A stretch of 64,000 bases of DNA, taken from an uncultured Flavobacterium sp. Its GTDB lineage: Bacteria; Bacteroidota; Bacteroidia; Flavobacteriales; Flavobacteriaceae. Both the position numbers and the translations under genes were made by a program. Below are positions 27,601 through 36,186 of the stretch, one piece after another (position 1 is the stretch's first letter; each line of letters starts with the position of its first letter). The notes under the pieces are model-generated. The model saw only the letters and a list, made by a program, of their open reading frames with translations, was not told the DNA's origin and made no database searches. Where the stretch lies: NCBI RefSeq assembly GCF_946478785.1, contig NZ_CAMLDD010000003.1:290668-354667 (forward strand), in the 5' to 3' direction.

Positions 27601-27812
27601 GGACGATAAGCGTCATTATAAAAACAGATATGTTCAGGGCCCCACAACAAAAACATTGGAAATTTAGAATTTAAAAGAAGTCCCAATGTGGTTCGTAAAC
27701 TTTGCGGCCAGGAATCTACAGAACCTACCAAAGTTTTAGTCCAGTCTTTCGCACGGGTTAATTCTCCCATCTCACCGCCTTTTGCTAAGAAATCCTGATT
27801 TATTTGGGTCAT
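24606..27812 (-). CDS. Multi-PAS cytoplasmic sensor histidine kinase
   Basis: 1068 residues with no transmembrane segment. About six PAS/PAC modules run from residue 30 to 825; repeated phrases such as GVVAIANDVT and GVVIVAYEVT mark the PAC ends. HisKA has ISSHDLQEPLRKI (phospho-acceptor His844) and HATPase has DNGIGFD and GTGIGLAIVKKI. The tandem similar PAS modules probably arose by duplication. It resembles bacteriophytochrome-like kinases but no chromophore Cys-GAF-PHY module is present. Partner: likely the Rcp1-like regulator next door. Confidence 0.92.
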   Translation of the reverse strand: MTQINQDFLAKGGEMGELTRAKDWTKTLVGSVDSWPQSLRTTLGLLLNSKFPMFLLWGPEHICFYNDAYRPSLGNDGKHPSILGQKGADSWPEIWDFIKPLIDQVLLEGEATWHEDQLLPIYRNGKMEDVYWTFSYTPVNNESGKPTGVLVICNETTDKVNLVKKLEESNKRYLNNILQTPNGMCILRGKDFIVEIANELMLEIWEREEHQVLNKPIFKVVPEAAGQGLEAILENVCSTGETFRAYELPVKLTRNGKIETTYINVVYEALKDPDGAISGVVAIANDVTLQVIARNAVEESEKKFRNTVKQVPVGIAILKGEDLIVEMANTTYLQIVDKTEEEILGKPVFTYLPEAEKTIYPLLSKVYQSGIPYYTDELSVALNRYGKQEVGYFNLVFYPLREENIVTGVVIVAYEVTKAVKARHLLSESEKAFRKIVTESPIAMAVFRGKNHVVEMANDTMMKTIWQRKKKETIGKPLIEIFPELLEQKYPELLNDVISKGKKIHENEAIAYVNRKGKLEKFYLDYQYTPLFEKDGEANGIMVTVNDVTSKVETRKKIEDAELRTRLATEIAEIATWDVYIPNQEIIYSENLPTIFGHKKDVILSRLQLQSQIHPEDKHILEKAQILALKSGIYKYESRINKPDGTISWIRVHGKIFFDEAHVPVKMLGTVLDITDEKSSQEVLMKSEEKFRLLADSMPQHIWTSDALGNLNYYNQSVFTYSGRSKEEFEKNGWLEIVHPEDRKENINKWMEAVKTGNDFLFEHRFRRYDGKYRWHQSRAIAQKDADGNIQMWVGATTDIQDQKNFTTKLEKEVSERTAQLELKNRDLINMNIELQSFAYISSHDLQEPLRKIQTFASRLSDLDEQNISPKAKTYLGRIEVSAKRMQTLIQDLLTYSRTNSAERVFVKVNLDEIAEEVKHDFSERIEEKNAIVNFHPLGQATIIPFQFRQLLHNLIGNALKFSKKGVAPVIEIKAEKIKGSKIKSQVDFPDKMYYHLQISDNGIGFDSAYKNRIFEVFQRLNTESEFAGTGIGLAIVKKIVENHKGIITANGKKDIGATFDIYLPELY

Positions 27813-28054
27813 TTTTTAAAAAAATAGGTATATATAATTAAAAAGAAAAAAGTTGTTAAGACTCCATAAATATACCAATTTATAAATAATTTCTTAGTCA
27901 TTATTGATGTTAAATGAGTTTTTTTGTTTTTTACAGAAAATTATTTTAGAGACAAAAAAAATATTTTTTGAGTCAAAAGATAGAGTAATAAAGAATGAAA
28001 TTTGTATCAGATAAAGGTTTTAAAACCTCAATTAGTCATTGTAACCAAATTATC

Positions 28055-28396
28055 ATGGAAAAAGAACCTGCAAAAAACGAATTAGATAATCTAGAAGAGT
28101 ATAAAAAAAAAGGATACTGCTGTAATTTTTTGTTTCAAAACGGAGGACTTATAGAAACAGAATCAAAATATTCCTATCAACCGGACGAAATTTTTATTGT
28201 TTCACACCATCGATACGAAGGAATCAGCAATCCTGATGACATGTCAATTTTGTATGTTATAGAAACTGCTGACAATAAAAAGGGAACTTATTTATTAGGA
28301 TACGGACCAACAGCTGATCTGGAAGCAGCCGAATTTTTTAAAGACATACCAGAAAAAAATTACTCTACAAATGCCGATATAGATAAAATTACTTAA
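28055..28396 (+). CDS. Conserved hypothetical (Bacteroidota family sometimes labelled phosphoribosylpyrophosphate synthetase)
   Basis: 113 residues from the ATG at 28055; a longer frame from 27995 lacks the family match. The core DEIFIVSHHRYEGISNPDD, then MSILYVIETADNKKGTYLLG, has the YRFEGMSNPDD-SILYAI pattern of a small Bacteroidota family. Databases often call it phosphoribosylpyrophosphate synthetase without evidence; there is no PRPP-synthase motif. The role is unknown. A terminator with a 16-bp stem follows at 28452-28490. Confidence 0.75.
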   Translation: MEKEPAKNELDNLEEYKKKGYCCNFLFQNGGLIETESKYSYQPDEIFIVSHHRYEGISNPDDMSILYVIETADNKKGTYLLGYGPTADLEAAEFFKDIPEKNYSTNADIDKIT

Positions 28397-28451
28397 AAAA
28401 TTAATTTAGATTCATGGTTAACATAAGTTAGGATTTTTTTATTTTGCTGTA

Positions 28452-28490
28452 AAACAGCTGTTCCAAAATATGAATTTGGAGCAGCTGTTT
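28452..28490 (+). terminator. Intrinsic terminator
   Basis: Stem aaacagctgttccaaa / tttggagcagctgttt (one G-U) followed by T8. Confidence 0.85.
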
Positions 28491-28658
28491 TTTTTTAACA
28501 AATAATTATTAAACTATTAATTATGAAAGTAGTAAGAAAAATTATATAACAAGAAACGTTTAGAGTATACCGAAATTTGAATTGTTCAAAAAAAGGAATA
28601 AGTAGAAGTTTAAAAATTTTGAACGCTTAATAACAGAACTCTTTTAAATGTTTATCAA

Positions 28659-29480
28659 ATGAAAAAACTTTACTTTAATACAGGCGGAATGAATACTATT
28701 TTTAATGATCTTAAAGATAGTCTTGACGGGACTTTAACTTTAGAAAATAATCAATATAATTTAGTAATCAAGTCTAAAAATGCAAACGGTATTATAAGTG
28801 GTATAACACTTAACCAACAAATTTCATATTTGCAATTTGATGTTGTTTTTAATGACGATATGCTATTAAGTATGGAATCTTTTGGCAATTCGCCTATATT
28901 ATTCGCCTACTGTTATGAAGGTAATTTGAGCCATAGTTTTGGAATTAATGGCGAAACAAAAAAAATTAAACCAAATCAAACGGGGATAATAAGAAACATA
29001 TCAAATATTAATAGTGTTTTTTATTTCGAAGGATATAAACATGTTAAGTTTTCTATGATTTGCAGCAATATTCATAATGCTGAACACAAGAGTTTGTTTT
29101 CAGACTTGAATAAAATATTTTGCAAAAACAAAGGAAACTATATTTATACAGGACAGCAGAATTTTAAGATTGCTGAAAAAATCAGAGAATTTAATACTGT
29201 TCCGCAAAAGGGAGTTGTTAAAAATTTATTGAAGCAAAGAATTTTAGAAAGCATTTTGGAAATTGAACTGGATCAGCATACTTACGGATATGTTAAAGGC
29301 ATAAAACCAATTATGACCCTGGCAAATAAACAAATAAAAGAGTTAAAAAGAATTTCGAGTTTCAGCGTTGTTGATTTATTTTCAGGAGTCGGTTTAGGAG
29401 GCAGGACTTATTTTCCGCGATTAATTAAAGAAAAGTATTCTTTGTCCTTTGTAAATAATCATACAATTAAAACAAGTTAG
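28659..29480 (+). CDS. AraC-like regulator with reduced C-terminal HTH
   Basis: 273 residues. The N-terminal 200 residues look like the ligand part of a Bacteroidota AraC subfamily (LKQRILESILEIEL before the DNA-binding part). Only one HTH-like unit can be seen at the end: VVDLFSGVGLGGRTYFPRLIKEKYSLS, equivalent to the second HTH (GFSSRSYFSKxFKxxYG). The first HTH is missing or very diverged, since only about 30 residues (GYVKGIKPIMTLANKQIKEL) precede it. It could be a degraded regulator or one that binds DNA with a single HTH. Nearby genes give no target. Confidence 0.6.
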   Translation: MKKLYFNTGGMNTIFNDLKDSLDGTLTLENNQYNLVIKSKNANGIISGITLNQQISYLQFDVVFNDDMLLSMESFGNSPILFAYCYEGNLSHSFGINGETKKIKPNQTGIIRNISNINSVFYFEGYKHVKFSMICSNIHNAEHKSLFSDLNKIFCKNKGNYIYTGQQNFKIAEKIREFNTVPQKGVVKNLLKQRILESILEIELDQHTYGYVKGIKPIMTLANKQIKELKRISSFSVVDLFSGVGLGGRTYFPRLIKEKYSLSFVNNHTIKTS

Positions 29481-29502
29481 CTAATAAGCCCGATATATAA
29501 AA

Positions 29503-29530
29503 AAAACAGCTATTAATATATAGTTGTTTT
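29503..29530 (+). terminator. Intrinsic terminator after the AraC-like gene
   Basis: aaaacagcta / tagttgtttt stem (with G-U pairs), followed by T-rich sequence. Confidence 0.65.
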
Positions 29531-29618
29531 TTTTATTTTAATTTGTCGTGAAAGGGTTTAATGAGTTCTTTTAAATTACAATCATATACGTATGTAATTA
29601 TGTAATGTTTAATGCAGA

Positions 29619-29882
29619 TTATGATTCTTTTTCATAGTAGATGAGAAAATAGACCATTATCAAATTTAAGAACAGCGAGATACTATTGGTAATAATAATG
29701 GGAAAATCATTTTTTAAAATCCCGTATACTACCCATAAAGCAATTCCAGACGTCAGGACACTAAAGGTAAGCAGGGAAATTTGCTTTACCTTTTTTGTTT
29801 TCCACACCTTTATTATTTGCGGAATAACTGAAACGGTAACGCAAATCCCTGCTAGTAAACCAACAATATCAATAAAATTCAT
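29619..29882 (-). CDS. SemiSWEET-family sugar transporter
   Basis: 87 residues with three hydrophobic helices, a single PQ-loop unit: VSVIPQIIKVWKTKK (Pro21-Gln22), then ISLLTFSVLTSGIALWVVYG and a final helix ending VYFLIYYE. This is the half-size bacterial SWEET that works as a dimer and moves mono- or disaccharides through the inner membrane. It lies 17 bp downstream of the SDR gene on the same strand, so it is probably in its operon. Confidence 0.93.
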   Translation of the reverse strand: MNFIDIVGLLAGICVTVSVIPQIIKVWKTKKVKQISLLTFSVLTSGIALWVVYGILKNDFPIIITNSISLFLNLIMVYFLIYYEKES

Positions 29883-29899
29883 AGTGTTTATTTTAAATT

Positions 29900-30748
29900 T
29901 TATCCTCCTATAAGTTCACCTCCGTTTATGTGAATAAATTGTCCCGTAATATAGCTGCTGTCTTCGGATGCTAAAAAGACGTAAGCAGGACCAACTTCTG
30001 ACGGTTGACCGGCTCTTCCCATTGGAGTATCTTGTCCAAAATCTGAGACTTTATCGAATGTTGCCACAATCAGCGGTGTCCAGATTGGTCCCGGAGCAAC
30101 CCCGTTGACCCTGATTTGTTTTTTGGCCAGCATACTTGATAATGATCTGGTAAAGCTTAAAATAGCACCTTTTGTACTTGAATAATCAAGCAGGTGCTCA
30201 CTTCCGCGATATGCGGTCACAGAACTTGTATTGATTATGCTGTCACCTTCTTTTAAATGTGGCAATGCAGCTTTAGTAATATAGAAGTACGGATAAATAT
30301 TAGTCTCAAATGTTTCATGCAATTGTGCAGTAGTAATGTTTTCGAGTTCATTCTGAGGGAACTGAACAGCAGCATTGTTGACAATTATATTTATTTTTTT
30401 AAATGTTTTGATGCAGTTCTTTACAGCATTCTGGCAAAATTTCTCGTCTTTTAAGTCACCGCTTATCAAAAGACATTGCTGACCTTCCTTTTCAATGAGC
30501 TCTTTGGTTATCTGGGCATCTTTATCTTCTTTCAGGTAAACGATGGCAACATCGGCGCCTTCTCTTGCAAAATGTACCGCAGCACTACGGCCAATTCCGC
30601 TGTCACCTCCGGTTATAAAGGCAACTTTGCCTAAAAGTTTTCCGCTTCCGGTATAATTTTCCTTAATAATTTCTGGCTCAGGGCTCATTAAATGCTCGTT
30701 ACCTGGCAGATTTTGTTTTTGTTCCGGGAATGTTTCTGTTTTCTTCAT
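29900..30748 (-). CDS. YghA/general-stress-protein-39-like SDR oxidoreductase
   Basis: 282 residues. A hydrophilic leader of about 35 residues (PEQKQNLPGNEHLMSP) is typical of this SDR branch. The Rossmann motif is TGGDSGIGRS, with NNAAVQFPQ, NTSSVTAYRG and the YxxxK pair in YSSTKG following. Family members are induced by general and osmotic stress; the substrate is not known. SemiSWEET follows within 17 bp, so an operon is likely. Confidence 0.92.
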   Translation of the reverse strand: MKKTETFPEQKQNLPGNEHLMSPEPEIIKENYTGSGKLLGKVAFITGGDSGIGRSAAVHFAREGADVAIVYLKEDKDAQITKELIEKEGQQCLLISGDLKDEKFCQNAVKNCIKTFKKINIIVNNAAVQFPQNELENITTAQLHETFETNIYPYFYITKAALPHLKEGDSIINTSSVTAYRGSEHLLDYSSTKGAILSFTRSLSSMLAKKQIRVNGVAPGPIWTPLIVATFDKVSDFGQDTPMGRAGQPSEVGPAYVFLASEDSSYITGQFIHINGGELIGG

Positions 30749-30995
30749 GACTTTCTCAATTTAAAAATGAATTATCCTCTAAAATAATTCGGTTTGTAAA
30801 TAAAATTTGACTTTAATAAATTAAAGATTGTCGCAAAAAATTAATTTAATTCAATATGGGAATTATGTAATTAATAAAGTTATGGTATAAGGCAGAATTG
30901 TATTTTTTTTATAAATTTGAAAGTTTGTTAAATACGTATTTAAAAGAAAATTATCAAAAACAATTGTAAATTATAACGCTTTAGCCCACAAATAG

Positions 30996-32219
30996 ATGAT
31001 ATTAATCGTAGACGATATAAGGGCAAATATAATTGCCTTAAAAAAAACATTGGAATTACATAATATCGATGTAGATACTGCAGAATCTGGCGAAGAGGCA
31101 TTAAAAAAAATTTTACAGACCAATTATTGCCTTATTATCATGGATGTTCAGATGCCTGGTCTGGATGGTTTTGAAGTTGTGAAAATTCTTTCCGGCAATA
31201 AAAAAACAAAAGACATTCCTGTTATTTTCCTTTCGGCACTTAATATTGAGAAAAAATATATTTTTAAAGGATATGAAACCGGAGCGGTAGAATATATTAC
31301 CAAACCCGTTGATACTGATTTGCTGATTTTAAAAGTAAAAACCTTCCTAAAGATTTACGAACAGCAGAATCAGCTAAAAGAAATGAAGGACCTGCTTTCG
31401 AAAGAAATTAAAATACGAAAAGAAGCACAGGATAATCTGGAAGTTAAAATCTCAGAAAGAACCAAAGAATTAGTCTTAAAAAATGAAGAACTGGAACTTA
31501 AAAATCATGAGTTGCAGCAGTTTGCATGGGTTGTTTCGCATGACTTGAATGAACCTATAAGAAAAATTCAGATTTTTATTAAAATAATCAAGGATCTTTA
31601 TCTGGCTAAAGATGACAAAGCTGTAGACTACGTAAACCGAACTATTAAATCGGCTGAAAGAATGCAGACTCTAATTACAGATTTGCTTGCCTATTCGAGA
31701 TTGTCATCGAAAGTGCAGCCCGAAAAAACGGATCTGAATGAAGTTTTGCAAGAAGTTCTTTCTGATTTTGATTATCTGATCGAGCGTAAAAATGCCACAA
31801 TAAAAACAAACGTACTGCCCACTATTGACAGTATTCCAAGTCAGTTACGACAGGTTTTTCAAAATTTGATTGGAAACGCACTTAAGTTTTCAGACAATAC
31901 CGAAAATCCTTTGATAGAAATAACGTCTGAATTGATTGAAACCCGAGATTTTGATGGAAAACCTTCTCCGGATGGGAAGTATTGCCGAATCATTGTCAAG
32001 GATAACGGAATTGGTTTTGACGAAATTTACCTGGATCGTATTTTTATCATTTTTCAGAGTCTCAACGATCGCCAAAGTTATGAAGGAACGGGCATTGGGC
32101 TGGCGATTGCAAAAAAAATAATCGAAAAACATAACGGATTAATTACCGCAAAAAGTCAAATAGGCCAAGGGGCAAGTTTTATTATAGTTTTACCTTTAGA
32201 ATATCAGGAAATAAAATAA
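30996..32219 (+). CDS. Receiver-histidine kinase fusion protein
   Basis: 407 residues. N-terminal receiver with DD acids and phospho-acceptor Asp50 (MDVQMPGLDGFE) and ITKP; a coiled coil (about 125-170, rich in EELELKNHEL); then HisKA with WVVSHDLNEPIRKI (His182) and HATPase with GTGIGLAIAKKI. There is no membrane segment, so it is cytosolic and its input is the receiver. It starts the operon that also holds the hybrid kinase, a response regulator, CheR and CheB; the gap to the next gene is 4 bp. Confidence 0.93.
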   Translation: MILIVDDIRANIIALKKTLELHNIDVDTAESGEEALKKILQTNYCLIIMDVQMPGLDGFEVVKILSGNKKTKDIPVIFLSALNIEKKYIFKGYETGAVEYITKPVDTDLLILKVKTFLKIYEQQNQLKEMKDLLSKEIKIRKEAQDNLEVKISERTKELVLKNEELELKNHELQQFAWVVSHDLNEPIRKIQIFIKIIKDLYLAKDDKAVDYVNRTIKSAERMQTLITDLLAYSRLSSKVQPEKTDLNEVLQEVLSDFDYLIERKNATIKTNVLPTIDSIPSQLRQVFQNLIGNALKFSDNTENPLIEITSELIETRDFDGKPSPDGKYCRIIVKDNGIGFDEIYLDRIFIIFQSLNDRQSYEGTGIGLAIAKKIIEKHNGLITAKSQIGQGASFIIVLPLEYQEIK

Positions 32220-32223
32220 GTAT

Positions 32224-35200
32224 ATGCAAAACAACAACTTTAAAAGAAATTTATTAATTAGTTCACTTGCATCATTATTAATACTAATGATCAGTTCAAC
32301 AGCCTCTTTTTTAAGTATCCGAAGTTTATTGGAAAGTAATAATCTGGTCAACCATACCCAGGAGGTAATTTATAATTTAAATGAAGCTTCTTCTGTAATT
32401 ACTGATGCACAAACCAGTATGCGTGGGTATTTAATTACGGGTAACGAAAATTTTCTTACACAATATAATGATGCCGAGGCACTCTCAAATACATATTTTG
32501 ATAAACTTGAAAACTTAACTGTAGATAATCCTGTACAGCAAAAGAACCTGCGGGAATTAAAATCACTGCGAGACGTTTTCTTAAAATATATGAATAATCA
32601 GCTTGTTAAAAAAAGATTAGATAAAGAAGCTACTGCCTTTGATCTCAATGAAGGGAAAAGGATGATGGACGAATTAAGAAGCTATTTTAAACGCATTGAA
32701 AATGCAGAACAGGAACTTTTGAATATACGTAATGACAAATCTGAAAAATATGGTAATTACAGTTTTGTTTTAATCGTTACAGCATTTGCAATTTCATTTA
32801 TAATCACAATTATATTTTTATCAAGAATTCTAAAAGATTATAATCAACGCATAGTACTTCAGGAAGAATTAGAAAGAAAAGACAGGGAAACTGCTGAAAG
32901 AATTAAAGCAATAAGTACGATTGCCAGCAATATATCAAGCGGCAATTATGACATTCGCGTAGATGACACTAAATCTGATGCGCTTGGTAGTGTCGGAGAG
33001 TCATTAAACAGCATGGGGATTTCTTTAAAAAATTCTTTTGATTTGTTGTCACAAAAAGAATGGCTGCAAACCGGAATCGCACAACTAAATAATGTGATGA
33101 TTGGAGATAAGGAACTCGAAAAACTCTCGAAAGACGTTATTGAATTTTTATGTCAGTATACCAAAAGCAGTGCAGGGGTAATTTATGCAGTTGATGGCGA
33201 TGAACTTTATGGAATTTCTGGTTACAGCTACCTTCCTAATAAAAACAGGGAGCATATTAAAAGAGGAGAGGGCTTAATTGGGCAATGTGTAGTTTCCAGA
33301 AAAATACTTGAATTAAAATCTTTTTCAGAAAGAGACGTTCAGATTACTTATGCTTTGGGAGAAATAAAACCCAAACACATACTAGCTGTACCTTTAATCG
33401 ATACTAAAATTGAAGGTGCTTTTGAATTAGCAAGTGTGCATGAGTATACTGAAATTGATTTAGAATTTTTACAGGCAGTTTCTAATAATATTGCTATTGC
33501 CATAAAATCAACTAAAAACAGAAAAAGAGTTTTTGAACTATTAGAAGAGACCCAGGCGCAATCTGAAGAATTACAAATTCAGCATAGCGAATTGGAGTCC
33601 ATTAATGCAGAATTGGAAGCTCAGACAGAGAAGCTTCAGGCTTCAGAAGAAGAGTTAAGAGTACAGCAGGAAGAATTGGAACAAACCAACGAAGAACTAT
33701 CTGAGCGCAGCGTTTTACTGGAAGAAAGAAATACAGAAATCCAAAAAAAATCAGAAGCTCTGGAGCTTACAACACGCTATAAGTCAGAATTTTTGGCAAA
33801 TATGTCACATGAATTAAGAACACCTTTAAATTCTATTTTATTATTGAGCCGTTTATTGTCCGAAAACAATAATAAAAGCATGAATTCTGAAGAAATTGAA
33901 TTTGCAAAAGTGATTCAGAGTTCAGGGAATAGTTTGTTAGGCTTAATTGATGAAATTCTTGATTTGTCTAAAATTGAAGCCGGTAAAATGGAACTTGAAT
34001 TTTTAGATGTTTCGACTAAGGAAATTACAGATAATCTATCTAATTTATTTTCGATGGTTGCAAAAGAGAAAAAAATTGATTTTCAGATTATTTCCAAAGA
34101 AGCGCCTGTCATCATTAAAACAGATAAAATGCGTCTCGAGCAAATTCTTAAAAATTTAATATCGAATGCTATTAAATTTACAGAAAGAGGATCTGTAAGC
34201 TTAGAAATTAAGATAAACGATGATGATGATAAAATAATTTGTTTCATTGTAAAAGATACTGGAATTGGAATTCCGTTGGATAAACAGCCTTTAATTTTTG
34301 AAGCTTTCCAACAGGCAGATGGTTCAACCAAAAGAAAATATGGAGGTACAGGTTTAGGTTTGTCCATAAGCAGGGAACTTGCAAGATTGCTTAAAGGAGA
34401 AATAATTTTGCATAGTACCGTGGATGAAGGAAGTACTTTTACTTTATGCCTGCCTGTTTTTGGCTCAGCTCTAAAAAAAGTTACTGTCGAAAAAATGCCT
34501 CCAATAGAAATTGAACACATTGAAACAGCTGAAGCCGAAAATCAAAAAAAATACATCAGTACAATTATTCCAGATGAGATTGAAGATGACAGACATTCAA
34601 TTTTAGAAGATGATAAAGTTATCCTGATTGTTGAAGATGATATAAATTTTGCCACATCTTTACTGGCATTTAGCAGAAAAAAAGGATATAAGGGAGTCGT
34701 AGCCGTAAGAGGCGATTATGCTTTGAATTTTGCTTTAATGTATAAGCCAATTGGCGTTTTATTAGATATAGAACTTCCTGTAAAAAGTGGTTGGGAAATT
34801 TTAGAAGAGCTTAAAAACAATTCACAAACCAAGCATATTCCCGTACATATTATGTCCTCTCATAAGCTCAAACAGGAGAGTTTGTTAAAAGGAGCCGTTG
34901 ATTTTCTTGATAAACCAGTAGCATTTGAAAAAATTCCGGACGTTTTCATGCGAATAGAACATATCATTAACCAAGAAGCACAAAAAGTTTTAATCATTGA
35001 GGATAATCCTAAACATGCCAAAGCGCTCGCTTACTTTTTAGAAAGCTATAATATCAATTCTGAAATAAAAAGCGAAGTTTCTGAAGGATTAAAAGCGCTC
35101 AATAAAGCTCAGGTAGATTGTGTAATTTTAGATATGGGAATCCCTGACAAACAAGCTTACGAAATTCTGGATGGTGTTAAGAAGAGTCCAGGATTAGAAA

Positions 35201-35796
35201 ATCTTCCTGTAATTGTATTTACCGGAAAAAGCCTATCGCTTAAAGAGGAAATAAAAATTAAAAAATATGCAGATTCTATAATTGTTAAAACGGCACATTC
35301 TTATCAGAGGATGCTGGATGAAGTATCCCTTTTTCTGCATTTGGTTGAAGAAAACAAAGCCTCAGATGGCAGTAAAAAAGAGAACTATAAAAAACTGAAT
35401 TTACTTAATAATATTTTATTTGACAAAACGGTTTTAATAGTCGATGATGACGTTCGTAATATTTACTCCCTTACCAAAGCCCTGGAAGTATTCAAAATGA
35501 ATGTTATTACAGCATTTGATGGTAAAGAGGCAATGAAAATGCTTGAGGAAAACCCAAACACAGATATTGTTTTGCTGGATATGATGATGCCTAATATGGA
35601 TGGTTATGAAACGGCAGAGGAAATACGAAGTAATCCTAAACACCTAACATTGCCATTAATTGCTGTTACAGCAAAAGCAATGACTGGTGATCGTGAAAAA
35701 TGTATCAAAGCAGGTGCTTCAGATTATATTACCAAACCTGTTGACATTGATCAGCTGTTGTCGCTGTTGCGTGTGTGGTTATACGATAAAGTTTAA
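32224..35796 (+). CDS. CHASE3-GAF hybrid histidine kinase with three receivers
   Basis: 1190 residues: TM1 (about 10-30), periplasmic CHASE3 sensor (about 40-175, with SMRGYLITGNENFL), TM2 (about 180-200), HAMP (about 205-275), GAF (about 285-430), a Glu/Gln-rich coiled coil (about 435-515), HisKA MSHELRTPLNS (His529), HATPase with GTGLGLSI, then three receivers with Asp848, Asp970 and Asp1119. The gene resembles the large hybrid kinases found with CheB/CheR in Bacteroidota and Myxococcus. The middle receiver departs from consensus (LDMGIPDKQ and IVKTAHS) and may not be phosphorylated normally. Confidence 0.95.
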   Translation: MQNNNFKRNLLISSLASLLILMISSTASFLSIRSLLESNNLVNHTQEVIYNLNEASSVITDAQTSMRGYLITGNENFLTQYNDAEALSNTYFDKLENLTVDNPVQQKNLRELKSLRDVFLKYMNNQLVKKRLDKEATAFDLNEGKRMMDELRSYFKRIENAEQELLNIRNDKSEKYGNYSFVLIVTAFAISFIITIIFLSRILKDYNQRIVLQEELERKDRETAERIKAISTIASNISSGNYDIRVDDTKSDALGSVGESLNSMGISLKNSFDLLSQKEWLQTGIAQLNNVMIGDKELEKLSKDVIEFLCQYTKSSAGVIYAVDGDELYGISGYSYLPNKNREHIKRGEGLIGQCVVSRKILELKSFSERDVQITYALGEIKPKHILAVPLIDTKIEGAFELASVHEYTEIDLEFLQAVSNNIAIAIKSTKNRKRVFELLEETQAQSEELQIQHSELESINAELEAQTEKLQASEEELRVQQEELEQTNEELSERSVLLEERNTEIQKKSEALELTTRYKSEFLANMSHELRTPLNSILLLSRLLSENNNKSMNSEEIEFAKVIQSSGNSLLGLIDEILDLSKIEAGKMELEFLDVSTKEITDNLSNLFSMVAKEKKIDFQIISKEAPVIIKTDKMRLEQILKNLISNAIKFTERGSVSLEIKINDDDDKIICFIVKDTGIGIPLDKQPLIFEAFQQADGSTKRKYGGTGLGLSISRELARLLKGEIILHSTVDEGSTFTLCLPVFGSALKKVTVEKMPPIEIEHIETAEAENQKKYISTIIPDEIEDDRHSILEDDKVILIVEDDINFATSLLAFSRKKGYKGVVAVRGDYALNFALMYKPIGVLLDIELPVKSGWEILEELKNNSQTKHIPVHIMSSHKLKQESLLKGAVDFLDKPVAFEKIPDVFMRIEHIINQEAQKVLIIEDNPKHAKALAYFLESYNINSEIKSEVSEGLKALNKAQVDCVILDMGIPDKQAYEILDGVKKSPGLENLPVIVFTGKSLSLKEEIKIKKYADSIIVKTAHSYQRMLDEVSLFLHLVEENKASDGSKKENYKKLNLLNNILFDKTVLIVDDDVRNIYSLTKALEVFKMNVITAFDGKEAMKMLEENPNTDIVLLDMMMPNMDGYETAEEIRSNPKHLTLPLIAVTAKAMTGDREKCIKAGASDYITKPVDIDQLLSLLRVWLYDKV

Positions 35797-35813
35797 TTAA
35801 AAAGTAGTAAAAA

Positions 35814-36179
35814 ATGAATAAAAAGCGGCTTTTAATTATAGACGATGATTCCAGAAATATTTTTGCTCTTGAAAACACGCTTCGTGCTAAATCATTTGAT
35901 TGTTTATCATGCTTGAGTGCTGAGGAGGCTTTGAATATATTACATTCTGATGAAAATATTGATGCAGTTTTAATTGATATGATGATGCCGGAAATGGATG
36001 GTTATGAAGCCATCCCTTTAATAAAAAAACTCCCTCAACATAAATCAACTTTTGTTATAGCAGTTACGGCTCAGGCAATGACCGGGGATAAAGAAAAATG
36101 TTTGGAGGCTGGTGCAGATGATTATATTTCTAAACCGGTTGATGTAGATAAATTGCTTTTGATTTTAAGCAGAATTTAA
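35814..36179 (+). CDS. Single-domain response regulator
   Basis: 121 residues, receiver only, with Asp55 in IDMMMPEMDGYEA, TGDKEKC and the Lys of ISKPVD. Its sequence is close to the third receiver of the preceding hybrid kinase (same MTGD-EKC, AGA-DYI-KPVD phrases), so it may derive from it by duplication. It lies in the same operon (17-bp gap) and is the likely shuttle between the kinase and an output. Confidence 0.94.
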   Translation: MNKKRLLIIDDDSRNIFALENTLRAKSFDCLSCLSAEEALNILHSDENIDAVLIDMMMPEMDGYEAIPLIKKLPQHKSTFVIAVTAQAMTGDKEKCLEAGADDYISKPVDVDKLLLILSRI

Positions 36180-36186
36180 AATTGTT

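Noticed and set aside
34083..34520. Minus-strand ORF of 145 codons
   Set aside because: Shadow of the hybrid histidine kinase HATPase region.
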